Source: Actinocatenispora comari
GTDB lineage: Bacteria > Actinomycetota > Actinomycetes > Mycobacteriales > Micromonosporaceae
Direction of reading: 5' to 3'
DNA length: 64,000 nt
Assembly: GCF_017312725.1 (NCBI RefSeq)
Contig: NZ_BOPO01000124.1
Coordinates: 26,834 to 90,833, forward strand
The notes beneath the pieces were generated by a model. The model saw only the letters and a program-made list of their open reading frames with translations. It was not told the origin of the DNA and did no database searches. The translations under genes were made by a program, and so were the position numbers. Positions 35,156-44,217 of this stretch are shown here, piece by piece. Positions within the stretch are counted from its first letter, which is position 1. Every line of letters begins with the position of its first letter.

Positions 35156-35355
35156 GCTCGTCCTTTCCTTCGGTGGTGGCACGGGGAACGACGTCCCGCG
35201 GCCGCAGAGGTCGGACCGACCTCCGGTACGACAGTGTGGAACGACCTTCGCACAGGCGTACGACACGACGCCCGCACGGGGTGGCCGACCTCGATACTGC
35301 CGGTGAGCCGGCTGGTGCCGCGGCCGGTACCGCCGGGACCACCGGTACGGGTAGC

Positions 35356-36333
35356 TCAGCGGGCGCGGGCGAGCGTCACCGCGAAGCGGTCGGCGGTGTC
35401 CGGCCACCACTGCTCGACGGTGAACCCGGCGGCGGCGAGTTCCGCGGTGATCCCGGCCCGGTGGAACCGGGTGGAGACGGCCGTGCACAGCAGTTCGCCC
35501 GCGGTGAACGAGATCGTCAGGTCGACCGCGGCGAGCGTCACGTCGATCGGCCGGGTCGCGCGCAGCAGCAACTGCACCCACTCGTGCTCGGCGTCCCAAC
35601 GCACCACGTGCTCGAACGCCTCGACCGGGAAGTCCGCGCCGAGCGCGCGGTTGAGTACCCGCAGCACGTTGCGGTTGAACTCGGCGGTGCGCCCGTCGGG
35701 ATCCTGGTACGCGCGGACCATCGTGTCCGGGTCGGTGACCAGGCCGACGCCGAGCAGCAGCGCGTTCCCGGGCGCGAGCACCGCGCGCAGTCCGCACAGC
35801 AGCTGTGCCCGGTCGGGTGGGAGCAGGTTGCCGATGGTGCCGCCGAGGAACAGGACCAGCCGGTTCTCGCCGGTCGGCAGCGCGTCGAGGTGCCGGGTGA
35901 AGTCGCCGACGATCGAGTGGATGGCGAGCCACGGGTACCGGGCGGACAGCGTCGCGGCGGCCGACGCGAGCGCGCTCTCCGACACGTCGAAGCCGACGAA
36001 GCGGCGCAGCGTGCCGTGCTCGTGCCCGGCCTCGATGATCAGCCGGGTCTTCGTCGACGCGCCGGAACCCAGCTCGATCAGGGTGCGGACGTCGGTGTCG
36101 GCGGCGATCCGGGCGGCGTGCGTGGCGAGCACCGTCCACTCGGCCTGGGCCAGGTAGTAACCGGGTGCGTGGCTCAGCTCGTCGAACAGCATGCTGCCGT
36201 GCGCGTCGTAGAACCAGGTCGGCCGCAGCCACTTCGGGCGCTCGGTCAGCCCGGCGACCGCGTCCGCGCGCAGCGCCCGGGTCCGCTCGTCGGGCCCGAG
36301 CCGGACGTCGCAGGTCGGCCGCTCGCTCAGCAC
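35356..36333 (-). CDS. egtD: L-histidine N-alpha-methyltransferase EgtD
   Basis: A 325-residue SAM-dependent enzyme that trimethylates histidine to hercynine, the first step of ergothioneine synthesis. Family motifs are PKWLRPTWFYDAHGSMLFD, HAPGYYLAQAEW, IELGSGASTKTRLII (SAM loop), VGFDVSESAL and VLFLGGTIGNLLP. Length is normal. GTG start at 36333. Unusually, egtA, egtB, egtC and egtE are not adjacent: the upstream neighbour is a tiny zinc-ribbon gene on the other strand and downstream is an unrelated gene. The rest of the pathway must be elsewhere or absent. Confidence 0.92.
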   Translation of the reverse strand: MLSERPTCDVRLGPDERTRALRADAVAGLTERPKWLRPTWFYDAHGSMLFDELSHAPGYYLAQAEWTVLATHAARIAADTDVRTLIELGSGASTKTRLIIEAGHEHGTLRRFVGFDVSESALASAAATLSARYPWLAIHSIVGDFTRHLDALPTGENRLVLFLGGTIGNLLPPDRAQLLCGLRAVLAPGNALLLGVGLVTDPDTMVRAYQDPDGRTAEFNRNVLRVLNRALGADFPVEAFEHVVRWDAEHEWVQLLLRATRPIDVTLAAVDLTISFTAGELLCTAVSTRFHRAGITAELAAAGFTVEQWWPDTADRFAVTLARAR

Positions 36334-36506
36334 GCCGCCACCCCCGCAGCCATGAACTCACGGTACGGCCCGGCGGAACGGCAGCGGTGAGGTTGCGGTG
36401 GTTCACCGGCCCGGCCGAGGCGTGAATGCCGGGCCCCGGGTGTGCTGGTACCGCCGCTGCCGGGTTGCGGCCGGTGGGTGGTTGTGCCATCGGTAGGCTG
36501 CGGCTC

Positions 36507-36695
36507 ATGTCTGCGCACCGCACCCGACTGATGTGCCAGTTGTGCCGGAGTACGGGCGTGGTCTGGGCACCGAAGATGGCGGTGCAGTGGGGCAGCCGGG
36601 AGACGTTCTCGCTGGCCGCGCCGACCCGCTGCCCGGAGTGCCAGGGCACCGGCTGGTTCGAGCTGGCCCGGGAGAACGCGAACGGCACCGGCTGA
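36507..36695 (+). CDS. small zinc-ribbon protein
   Basis: A 62-residue protein with two Cys pairs, MCQLCRSTG (Cys 10/13) and CPECQGTGW (about 42/45). The second matches half of a DnaJ-type CxxCxGxG zinc finger. It should bind one zinc ion; its partner or role is unknown. The TAGGCT hexamer at 36493-36498 ends 8 bases before the ATG, suggesting a leaderless mRNA. It lies between egtD (divergent) and an MFS pump (same strand). Confidence 0.65.
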   Translation: MSAHRTRLMCQLCRSTGVVWAPKMAVQWGSRETFSLAAPTRCPECQGTGWFELARENANGTG

Positions 36696-36821
36696 TCGTG
36701 GGTCGCACCGGCGGTGCGACCCGGGGCCGGGCAGCCGTCGTCCGGTCGTACCGGGTGACAGTGGACACCGTCCGGTCGGGTCGGCGGGCGGGATCGGGGT
36801 CCGGCGTTGAACGATGGGACC

Positions 36822-38279
36822 GTGACCTCCGTCGATGCCCGGTCCAGCGTGATCGGCGAGTACACCCCGGATCCGCGCCGGTGGCGCGCGCTGACGGTGT
36901 GCCTGATCGCCGGGTTCATGACGCTGTTGGACGTCAGCATCGTCAATGTCGCGTTGCCGTCCATGCAGGACGGGTTGCACGCCACCGCCTCCGACCTGTC
37001 CTGGGTGATCTCCGGGTACGCGTTGACGTTCGGGCTGGTGCTGGTGGCGGCCGGCCGGCTGGGCGACGACCGCGGGCGGAAGCGGATGTTCCTGGCCGGG
37101 CTGGTGCTGTTCACCGCGACCAGCGCGCTCGCCGGCGCGGCCACCTCCGGTACCTGGCTGGTGGTGGCGCGGCTGCTCCAGGGCGCCGCCGGCGGGTTGC
37201 TGAACCCGCAGGTCATCGGCGTCATCCAGCAGCTGTTCCGGGGCAAGGAGCGGGGCCGCGCGTTCGGCCTGTTCGGCGCCGTGGTCGGCATCTCGACCGC
37301 GATCGGGCCGCTGCTCGGCGGGTTGTTGCTGCAGGGGTTCGGTGACCAGGAGGGCTGGCGGTTCGTCTTCTACGTGAACCTGCCGATCGGGGTGCTGGCG
37401 CTGTTCGCGGGGGCACGGCTGCTGCCGCACGACCGGATCGACCGCAACGGTTCCCGGCACACGCTCGACCTGGTCGGCGTGGTGCTGCTGGGTGCCGCGG
37501 TGGTGACGATCATGCTGCCGCTGATCCAGGCGGAGAAGCACCCGTCCGGCGCGCCGTGGTGGCTGCTCGTGGTGGGGGTGGCGCTGCTCGCCGGCTTCGT
37601 CGGCTGGGAGCGGCGGTACGGCCGGCGTGGCCGGCAGCCGCTCGTCGACCTGGCCCTGCTGCGTACCCGCAGCTACGCGATGGGTACGTCGCTGGGGCTG
37701 GCCTACTTCGCCGGGTTCACCGGGATCTTCTTCGTCATCACGCTGTTCTTCCAGCGGGGGCTGGACTACACGCCGCTGCAGGCCGGCGCGGCGATGCTGC
37801 CGTTCGCGATCGGGTCGGCCGGTGCCGCCGCGCTCGGTGGTCGCATCGTCTCCCGGTACGGGCGGGCGCTGGTGGTGCTCGGGGTGCTCGCGGTGGCGGT
37901 CGGCCTGGTCGGCACCGACCTGGTACTGGGCGCCTTCACCGGCGGGCACGTGGGGTTGGTGACGGCGCTGCCGCTCGCGGTGGCCGGCATCGGCAGCGGC
38001 CTGACCATCGCGCCGAACCAGACCCTGACCCTCGCCGAGGTACCGCCGGCGGAGGGCGGCACCGCCGCGGGCGTGCTGCAGACGGGACAGCGGATCGGTT
38101 CGGCGATCGGTACCGCGGTGGCCGGCGCGCTGTTCTTCGGCAGCCTGGCCACCACGCACGGCGACTACCACCAGGCGGCGGCGCTGGGCATCCGCGGCTC
38201 GATCGCCCTGGTCCTGGTCGCGCTGCTGGTCGGGCTGGTGGACCTGGCGTTCGATCGCCGGCACCACCGGAACCGGTAG
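36822..38279 (+). CDS. MFS drug:H+ antiporter, DHA2 (EmrB/QacA) family
   Basis: A 485-residue, 14-helix efflux pump. Helix 1 has the DHA2 signature MTLLDVSIVNVALPSM, followed by DLSWVISGYALTFGL, GRLGDDRGRKRMFL (motif A) and GPLLGGLLLQGF (motif C region). Likely exports hydrophobic or cationic compounds using the proton gradient; substrate unknown. GTG at 36822 is preferred; a TTG five codons upstream is an alternative. No regulator is adjacent. The stop codon (38277-38279) lies in the first unit of a 7-bp tandem repeat. Confidence 0.88.
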   Translation: MTSVDARSSVIGEYTPDPRRWRALTVCLIAGFMTLLDVSIVNVALPSMQDGLHATASDLSWVISGYALTFGLVLVAAGRLGDDRGRKRMFLAGLVLFTATSALAGAATSGTWLVVARLLQGAAGGLLNPQVIGVIQQLFRGKERGRAFGLFGAVVGISTAIGPLLGGLLLQGFGDQEGWRFVFYVNLPIGVLALFAGARLLPHDRIDRNGSRHTLDLVGVVLLGAAVVTIMLPLIQAEKHPSGAPWWLLVVGVALLAGFVGWERRYGRRGRQPLVDLALLRTRSYAMGTSLGLAYFAGFTGIFFVITLFFQRGLDYTPLQAGAAMLPFAIGSAGAAALGGRIVSRYGRALVVLGVLAVAVGLVGTDLVLGAFTGGHVGLVTALPLAVAGIGSGLTIAPNQTLTLAEVPPAEGGTAAGVLQTGQRIGSAIGTAVAGALFFGSLATTHGDYHQAAALGIRGSIALVLVALLVGLVDLAFDRRHHRNR

Positions 38280-38321
38280 CCGGTAGCCGGTGGCCGGTGG
38301 CCGGTGGCCGCTGGCCGGTGG
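38273..38321. repeat. seven tandem copies of a 7-bp unit (CCGGTGG)
   Basis: Seven contiguous 7-base units, CCGGTAG twice then CCGGTGG with one CCGCTGG variant. The first unit contains the TAG stop of the MFS gene. This is a slippage-prone microsatellite 85 bases before the fused ABC gene. Confidence 0.85.
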
Positions 38322-38406
38322 CGCTCGGGTGTGACCTGTACCGCGGCGGCAGTTGGCGAGCCTGACTCCGTATTAGCGTGGTGGTCGTGGTGCGACGAGG
38401 CGAACA

Positions 38407-41400
38407 ATGACGGCGGAGAGCGACGAAACGGGACGTAACGCCGAGCTGCCGGGCGAGGCCGGGTGGTTGCGGCGGCTGCTCGGGTACTGCTGGCGCTATC
38501 GCGGCCGGGTGATCGTGGCGTTCGGCGCGTCGGTGGCCGGGATGGCCGTCACCGCGCTGGTGCCGCTGATCCAACGCTCCATTGTGGACGATTCGATCCT
38601 GTCCTCGAAGCGCCCGCTGCTGCCGCTGGTCGGGCTGCTGGTGCTGGCCGCGCTGGCCATCTACGGCACCGCGTTCCTGCGCCGCTACCACGGTGGCCGG
38701 CTGGCGCTGGACGTGCAGCACGACATGCGCACCGGCCTGTTCGCCGCGCTGTCCCGGCTGGACGGTGCCCGGCAGGACGAGTTGCAGACCGGCCAGGTGG
38801 TCGGCCGGGCCACCTCGGACATCACCATGGTGCAGGGCCTGCTCGGGATGTTCCCGATCATGATCGGCAACGTCCTGCTGTTCGTGATCTCGCTGGTCGT
38901 GATGATCACCCTGTCGCCGCTGCTGACGCTCGTCGCGCTCGCCGTCGGCCCCGGCCTGTACTGGATCTCCGTGCTGTCCCGGCGCAAGCTGTTCCCGGCG
39001 ACCTGGGCGGCGCAGCAGGAGGCGGCCGCCGTCGCCGCCGAGGTGGACGACGCGGTCACCGGCGTGCGGGTGGTCAAGGGCTTCGGCCAGGAGGCGCAGG
39101 AGCTGACCAAGCTGGAGCGGGTGGCCCGGCGGCTGTTCGCGTCCCGGTTGCGGGCGGTGCGGCTGAACAGCCGGTACAACCCGGCGCTGCAGGCGATTCC
39201 GGCGCTCGGCCAGGTCGGCGTGCTGGCGCTGGGCGGCTGGCTCGCGGTCAACCAGTCGATCACGCTCGGCACGTTCCTCGCCTTCTCCAGCTACCTGGCG
39301 CAGCTGATCGGCCCGGTACGGATGCTCGCCGGGTTGCTGACCATCGGCCAGCAGGCGCGCGCCAGCGTGATCCGGGTGTTCGAGGTGATCGACTCGCAGC
39401 CGCTGGTCACCGAGGCGCCGGACGCGATCGACGTACCGGCCGACGTGACCCCCACGGTCGAGTTCGACGACGTGCACTTCGGCTACGTGCCGTCGCAGCC
39501 GGTGCTGTCCGGGCTGACCCTGACCGCGGCGCCGGGCGAGACGATCGCGCTGGTCGGCTCGTCCGGTTCGGGCAAGTCGACGGTGTCGCTGCTGCTGCCC
39601 CGGTTCTACGACGTGGGTACGGGCGCGGTCCGGGTCGCCGGGCACGACGTGCGGGAGCTGACGATCGACTCGCTCCGGGCCTCGATCGGCCTGGTACTGG
39701 AGGACAGCTTCCTGTTCTCCGAGTCGATCCGGGACAACATCGCGTACGGGCGGCCCGACGCCACCGACGAGCAGGTGGTCGCCGCGGCGAAGGCGGCCGA
39801 GGCGCACGAGTTCATCCTCGGCCTGCGCGACGGGTACGACACGATGGTCGGGGAGAAGGGACTGACCCTGTCCGGCGGGCAGCGGCAGCGGGTGGCGCTG
39901 GCCCGGGCGCTGATCACCGACCCGCGCATCCTGGTCCTGGACGACGCGACCTCGGCCGTGGATGCGCAGGTCGAGGCGGAGATCCACGCGACGCTGCACC
40001 GGGTCATGCGGGGCCGTACCACGCTGCTGATCGCGCACCGCCGCTCCACCCTGGCGCTGGCGGACCGGATCGCGGTGCTGGACGGCGGCCGGGTCGTGGA
40101 CATCGGTACCGAAGCGGAGCTGGAACGGCGCTGCCCGCTGTACAACCTGCTGCTGTCCGGGCCGGGCGACGACGCCGAGGGCATCGACGCCGGCGAGCTG
40201 CCGGCCGCACCGACACTGGTGGTACCGGACTCGGCGGCCGACGAGTTGAACGACGACGGGACGACGGCGCGGCTGTGGGATCCGGCCCGCGCACCGGAAC
40301 CGGAACAGGTGCCCGGGCTTTCCGGCGATCCGACCGCGTTGCCGCGCGACGGAGTGCGGGCCGGCGGCGGCGGGATGGGCCGGATGGGCGGCGCGCTGGC
40401 CAGCATGCCGCCGACGCCGGACCTGCTGGCGAAGGTCGCCGCGCTGCCGCCGGCCACCGACACCCCGGACGTGGACGACGACTCGGTACGGGCGGCGGAC
40501 CCGCACTTCAGCCTGCGCCGGCTGATCGCCCCGATGCGTACCCCGTTGCTGGTGGCGCTGCTGCTGGTGGCGGTGGACGCGGCGGCGACGCTGATCCTGC
40601 CGGCGCTGATCCGCTCCGGTGTCGACTCGGGCGTGCAGCACCGGCACCTGGCGGTGATCGCCACCGTGTCGATCGTCGGCCTGGGCGTCGTGCTGATCGA
40701 CTGGATCGTCCAGATAGGACAGACGCGGATCACCGGCCGCACCGGCGAGCGGATGCTCTACGCGCTGCGGGTCAAGACGTTCGCGCACCTGCAGCGGCTC
40801 GGGCTGGACTACTACGAGAAGGAGCTGTCCGGCCGGATCATGACCCGGATGACCACCGACGTGGACGCGTTCTCGTCGTTCCTGCAGACCGGGCTGGTGC
40901 AGGCGGTGGTCTCGGTGCTGACGTTCTTCGGCATCCTCGGCGCGCTGCTGTACCTGGATGTCGAGCTGGGGTTGGTGGTCTGCTCGGTGCTGCCGGTCAT
41001 GGTGGTGGCCACGCTGGTGTTCCGGTCCCGCTCGTCCAAGGCGTACACCGAGGCGCGGGAGAAGGTCGGCATCGTCAACGCCGACCTGCAGGAGAACGTC
41101 GCGGGCATGCGGGTGGCCCAGGCGTACCGCCGGGAGGGGCGCAACCGGGACAGGTTCTCGGCTCGCTCGGACGACTACCGCCGCACCCGCACCCGGGCCC
41201 AGCGCTACATCGCCACCTACTTCCCGTTCGTCCAGTTCCTGTCCACTGTGGCCGGTGCGCTGGTGCTGGTGGTCGGCGGCCAGTTGGTCCACAGTGGATC
41301 GTTGAGCGCCGGCGCGCTGATCGCGTACCTGCTCTACATCGAGATGTTCTTCGCCCCGGTGCAGCAGCTGTCCCAGGTCTTCGACGGGTACCAGCAGGCG

Positions 41401-42243
41401 GCGGTGGGGTTGCGCCGCATCGTCGAGCTGCTGCGTACCCCGACGAGCACGCCGCAGCCGGCCGACCCGGTTCCGGTGCCGCCGCGGCTGCGCGGCGAGA
41501 TCGTGTTCGCCGACGTGTCGTTCGGCTACTCGCCGGACCTGCCGCCGGCACTGTCCGATGTGGACCTCGCGGTGACGCCGGGGGAGACGGTCGCGGTGGT
41601 CGGCGAGACCGGAGCCGGCAAGTCCACCCTGGTCAAGCTGGTCTCCCGGTACTACGACGTGACCGGCGGCGCGGTCCTGGTCGACGGCGTGGACATCCGC
41701 GACTACGACCTGCCCGGCTACCGGCACCGGATGGGCGTGGTACCGCAGGAGCCGTACCTGTTCCCCGGCACGGTGCGGGACACCATCGCGTACGGCCGGC
41801 CCGAGGCGAGCAACGCCGAGGTCGAGCGCGCCGCCCGCGCGGTTGGCGCGCACGACATGATCGCCCGGCTGGACGGCGGCTACCACCACGAGGTCGCCGA
41901 GCGCGGCCGCAACCTGTCCAGCGGCCAGCGGCAGCTGCTCGCGCTGGCCCGCGCGCAGCTGGTCGAGCCGGACATCCTGGTGATGGACGAGGCGACCGCG
42001 GCGCTCGACCTGGCCACCGAGGCCGAGGTCACCCGGGCCACGGATCGCTTGGTGGGCAAGCGAACCACGCTGGTCGTCGCGCACCGGCTGACCACCGCGG
42101 CACGGGCCGACCGGATCGTGGTGCTCGACCGCGGTCGCATCGTCGAGGCGGGTACGCACGCCGAGCTGCTCGCTGCCGACGGCGTCTACGCCCGGCAGTG
42201 GGAAGTTTTCACCACCGGGCAGACCACGTCGGCCGCGCGCTGA
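38407..42243 (+). CDS. fused heterodimeric-type ABC exporter (TMD-NBD-TMD-NBD)
   Basis: A 1278-residue full ABC exporter in one chain. First half: six helices (about 30-330), Walker A GSSGSGKST near 382, signature LSGGQRQRVALARAL near 488, Walker B ILVLDDATSAVD near 506. Second half: helices about 700-1000, Walker A GETGAGKST near 1066, signature LSSGQRQLLALARAQ near 1168, Walker B ILVMDEATAALD near 1188. The first half has Asp where the catalytic Glu should be, and the second signature is LSSGQ, so one composite ATP site is degenerate, as in TM287/288 and BmrCD. A ~130-residue linker joins the halves. It probably exports drugs or lipids. Confidence 0.9.
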   Translation: MTAESDETGRNAELPGEAGWLRRLLGYCWRYRGRVIVAFGASVAGMAVTALVPLIQRSIVDDSILSSKRPLLPLVGLLVLAALAIYGTAFLRRYHGGRLALDVQHDMRTGLFAALSRLDGARQDELQTGQVVGRATSDITMVQGLLGMFPIMIGNVLLFVISLVVMITLSPLLTLVALAVGPGLYWISVLSRRKLFPATWAAQQEAAAVAAEVDDAVTGVRVVKGFGQEAQELTKLERVARRLFASRLRAVRLNSRYNPALQAIPALGQVGVLALGGWLAVNQSITLGTFLAFSSYLAQLIGPVRMLAGLLTIGQQARASVIRVFEVIDSQPLVTEAPDAIDVPADVTPTVEFDDVHFGYVPSQPVLSGLTLTAAPGETIALVGSSGSGKSTVSLLLPRFYDVGTGAVRVAGHDVRELTIDSLRASIGLVLEDSFLFSESIRDNIAYGRPDATDEQVVAAAKAAEAHEFILGLRDGYDTMVGEKGLTLSGGQRQRVALARALITDPRILVLDDATSAVDAQVEAEIHATLHRVMRGRTTLLIAHRRSTLALADRIAVLDGGRVVDIGTEAELERRCPLYNLLLSGPGDDAEGIDAGELPAAPTLVVPDSAADELNDDGTTARLWDPARAPEPEQVPGLSGDPTALPRDGVRAGGGGMGRMGGALASMPPTPDLLAKVAALPPATDTPDVDDDSVRAADPHFSLRRLIAPMRTPLLVALLLVAVDAAATLILPALIRSGVDSGVQHRHLAVIATVSIVGLGVVLIDWIVQIGQTRITGRTGERMLYALRVKTFAHLQRLGLDYYEKELSGRIMTRMTTDVDAFSSFLQTGLVQAVVSVLTFFGILGALLYLDVELGLVVCSVLPVMVVATLVFRSRSSKAYTEAREKVGIVNADLQENVAGMRVAQAYRREGRNRDRFSARSDDYRRTRTRAQRYIATYFPFVQFLSTVAGALVLVVGGQLVHSGSLSAGALIAYLLYIEMFFAPVQQLSQVFDGYQQAAVGLRRIVELLRTPTSTPQPADPVPVPPRLRGEIVFADVSFGYSPDLPPALSDVDLAVTPGETVAVVGETGAGKSTLVKLVSRYYDVTGGAVLVDGVDIRDYDLPGYRHRMGVVPQEPYLFPGTVRDTIAYGRPEASNAEVERAARAVGAHDMIARLDGGYHHEVAERGRNLSSGQRQLLALARAQLVEPDILVMDEATAALDLATEAEVTRATDRLVGKRTTLVVAHRLTTAARADRIVVLDRGRIVEAGTHAELLAADGVYARQWEVFTTGQTTSAAR

Positions 42244-42347
42244 CCCGAACCCACCGCGGTATCGCTGTCGGTACCGGTGCTGCGGCACTCCGTAGGCCCT
42301 GGGTGACGAGCAGGTGTCCGGAAGGTTAACGACGTCTGTCTTGTGGG

Positions 42348-42399
42348 TTGCGGCACGGCCAGACGCTGCTCTATCTTCCCGTGAACGCTGTCGTAAATA
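42348..42399 (+). promoter_or_regulatory. AT-rich promoter region of the carbohydrate ABC operon
   Basis: TTGCGG (42348-42353) and TATCTT (42372-42377) have an 18-bp spacer. A second AT-rich hexamer, TAAATA, is at 42394-42399, followed by TCTTTCAACG. The segment 42370-42410 is unusually AT-rich for this genome and may also hold a sugar-responsive operator; I cannot assign a regulator family. Confidence 0.4.
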
Positions 42400-42452
42400 T
42401 CTTTCAACGACCGCGTGGTGCGTCGTGCCGGTTGCCGTGGTGGGAGGGAACG

Positions 42453-43403
42453 TTGACAGTCACTGACCGATCATCGGCGGCTACCGCCGAGGCTGACACG
42501 CCTGGGGTGCGGTCGGCCAGCAGAACGCGCCGTAAACGGCGCGAGTACCTGCTGTTCCTGCTGTTCATCGCGCCGAACGCGGTGCTGCTCGCGGTCTTCG
42601 CCTACTGGCCGATCGTGTTCAACGGGATCCTCAGCCTGACCAGCTGGGACATGGTCTCGCCGCACATCCCGTTCGTCGGCCTGGCGAACTACCAGGACAT
42701 GTTCTCCGACACCGACTTCTGGTGGGTCATCCTGCGGACGGTCCTGTTCTCCGGCGCGGTCGTCATCGGCTGCGTGGTGGCCGGGCTCGCGGTCGCGATC
42801 CTGCTGAACCAGAAGCTGCGCGGCCGCAACGTGGTCCGCACCGTGGCGTTCGCGCCGCACATCCTGTCCGGCGTGGCGATGGGTACCGTCTGGCTGTTCA
42901 TCTTCGACCCGCAGATCGGGCTGATGAAGATGGTGCTGGGCAAGATCGGCGCCGACGGACCGGCCTGGATGACCGACTCGAACTGGGCGCTCGCCGGCCT
43001 GATCATCGTGTACCTGTGGAAGACGATCGGGTTCGTCGCGGTGGTCTACGTGGCCGGCCTGCAGGGCATGCCGAACGACCTGTACGAGGCGGCGAAGCTG
43101 GACGGCGCCGGCCCCTGGACGCTGTTCCGCAAGATCACCTTCCCGCTGCTGTCGCCGGTGACGTTCTTCGTCGTGGTGGTCACGATCGTGGCGACGTTCC
43201 AGGCGTTCGACGTCATCGCCATCATGACCGACGGTGGTCCGGGCGACGCCACCACCACGATCTCCTGGTACATCTACAAAGAGGCCTTCCAGGCTCTGGA
43301 CGCCGGCCATGCGGGCGCCGGTGCGCTCGTGATGTTCGTGATCCTGATCGCGATCACGGCGGCCCAGGCCCGGTTCATGGAGCGGAAGGTGCACTACCGA
43401 TGA
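42453..43403 (+). CDS. carbohydrate ABC transporter permease, UgpA/MalF-like
   Basis: A 316-residue inner-membrane permease with six helices. The EAA loop that docks the ATPase is YEAAKLDGAGPWTLFRKITF near 220-240, and the first periplasmic loop is short. It opens a three-gene operon with a second permease and a binding lipoprotein. The start is a TTG at 42453, chosen because GGGAGGG lies 4-5 bases upstream and upstream in-frame codons look untranslated. It imports a sugar or glycerol phosphate; the ATPase is not encoded here. Confidence 0.9.
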   Translation: MTVTDRSSAATAEADTPGVRSASRTRRKRREYLLFLLFIAPNAVLLAVFAYWPIVFNGILSLTSWDMVSPHIPFVGLANYQDMFSDTDFWWVILRTVLFSGAVVIGCVVAGLAVAILLNQKLRGRNVVRTVAFAPHILSGVAMGTVWLFIFDPQIGLMKMVLGKIGADGPAWMTDSNWALAGLIIVYLWKTIGFVAVVYVAGLQGMPNDLYEAAKLDGAGPWTLFRKITFPLLSPVTFFVVVVTIVATFQAFDVIAIMTDGGPGDATTTISWYIYKEAFQALDAGHAGAGALVMFVILIAITAAQARFMERKVHYR

Positions 43404-44215
43404 AGACCGTTGGTACCGGCCTGAAATACCTCGGGCTGATCGTCGTCCTGGTGCTCGCCGCGGTGCCGATCTACTGGCTGCTGTCCACCTCGGTCACCTC
43501 GCCGGAGAAGATCTTCCAGTTCCAGTGGTTCCCGGACGGGCTGAACTGGCAGAACTACATCGACGGCTGGAAGTCGGCGCCGTTCGGCGCGATGTACAAG
43601 AACTCGATCATCGTCACGCTGGCCGGCGCGCTGATCCAGATCTGCGTGGCGATCCTCAGCTCGTACGCGTTCGCGTTCCTCGACTTCCCGGGCAAGCGGA
43701 TCGTGTTCCTGATCTTCCTCGGCGCGATGATGGTGCCCGGCACGGTCGTGCTGATGCCGAACTTCCTCACCATCGCGGCGCTCGGCTGGGTCAACACGTA
43801 CGCCGGGATCGTGATCCCCGGGGTCGGGTCGGTGTTCGCGATGTTCCTGTTGCGGCAGCACATGTTGACGCTGTCGTCCGAGGTCACCGACGCGGCCAAG
43901 GTCGACGGCGCGAACCACCTGCGCATCCTGTGGCACGTGGTGTTGCCGATGTCGCGGCCGATGGTGGTCACGGTGATCGTGGTGGCGCTGGTGGAGAAGT
44001 GGAACGACTTCGTCTGGCCGCTGGTGTCCACCAGTACCGACTCGATGCGTACGTTGCCGGTCGGGCTGCTGATGATCAAGGACGCGCAGGGCTTCACGAA
44101 CTGGGGCGCGGTCATGGCCTCCTCGGTGTTCATCGTGGTGCCGGTGCTGATCGTCTTCTTCATCGCCCAGCGCCAGATCATCGCCGGGCTCACCGCCGGC
44201 GCGACGAAGGGCTGA
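43400..44215 (+). CDS. carbohydrate ABC transporter permease, UgpE/MalG-like
   Basis: A 271-residue partner permease with six helices. The EAA loop is TDAAKVDGANHLRILWHVVL near 162-181. The segment NWQNYIDGWKSAPFGAMYKNS is the typical first outer loop. Its ATG overlaps the stop of the upstream permease (ATGA), and it is followed two bases later by the binding-protein gene, so all three are translated from one mRNA. Confidence 0.92.
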   Translation: MKTVGTGLKYLGLIVVLVLAAVPIYWLLSTSVTSPEKIFQFQWFPDGLNWQNYIDGWKSAPFGAMYKNSIIVTLAGALIQICVAILSSYAFAFLDFPGKRIVFLIFLGAMMVPGTVVLMPNFLTIAALGWVNTYAGIVIPGVGSVFAMFLLRQHMLTLSSEVTDAAKVDGANHLRILWHVVLPMSRPMVVTVIVVALVEKWNDFVWPLVSTSTDSMRTLPVGLLMIKDAQGFTNWGAVMASSVFIVVPVLIVFFIAQRQIIAGLTAGATKG

Positions 44216-44217
44216 GA

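Noticed and set aside
37936..42288. Very long open frames antisense to the fused ABC exporter, and similar ones elsewhere (for example antisense to 43.5-47.0 kb and 12.3-14.9 kb)
   Set aside because: They mirror real genes, have Arg/Pro/Gly- or His/Gln-heavy composition and no family motifs. High GC removes stop codons from opposite frames, so length alone means little.
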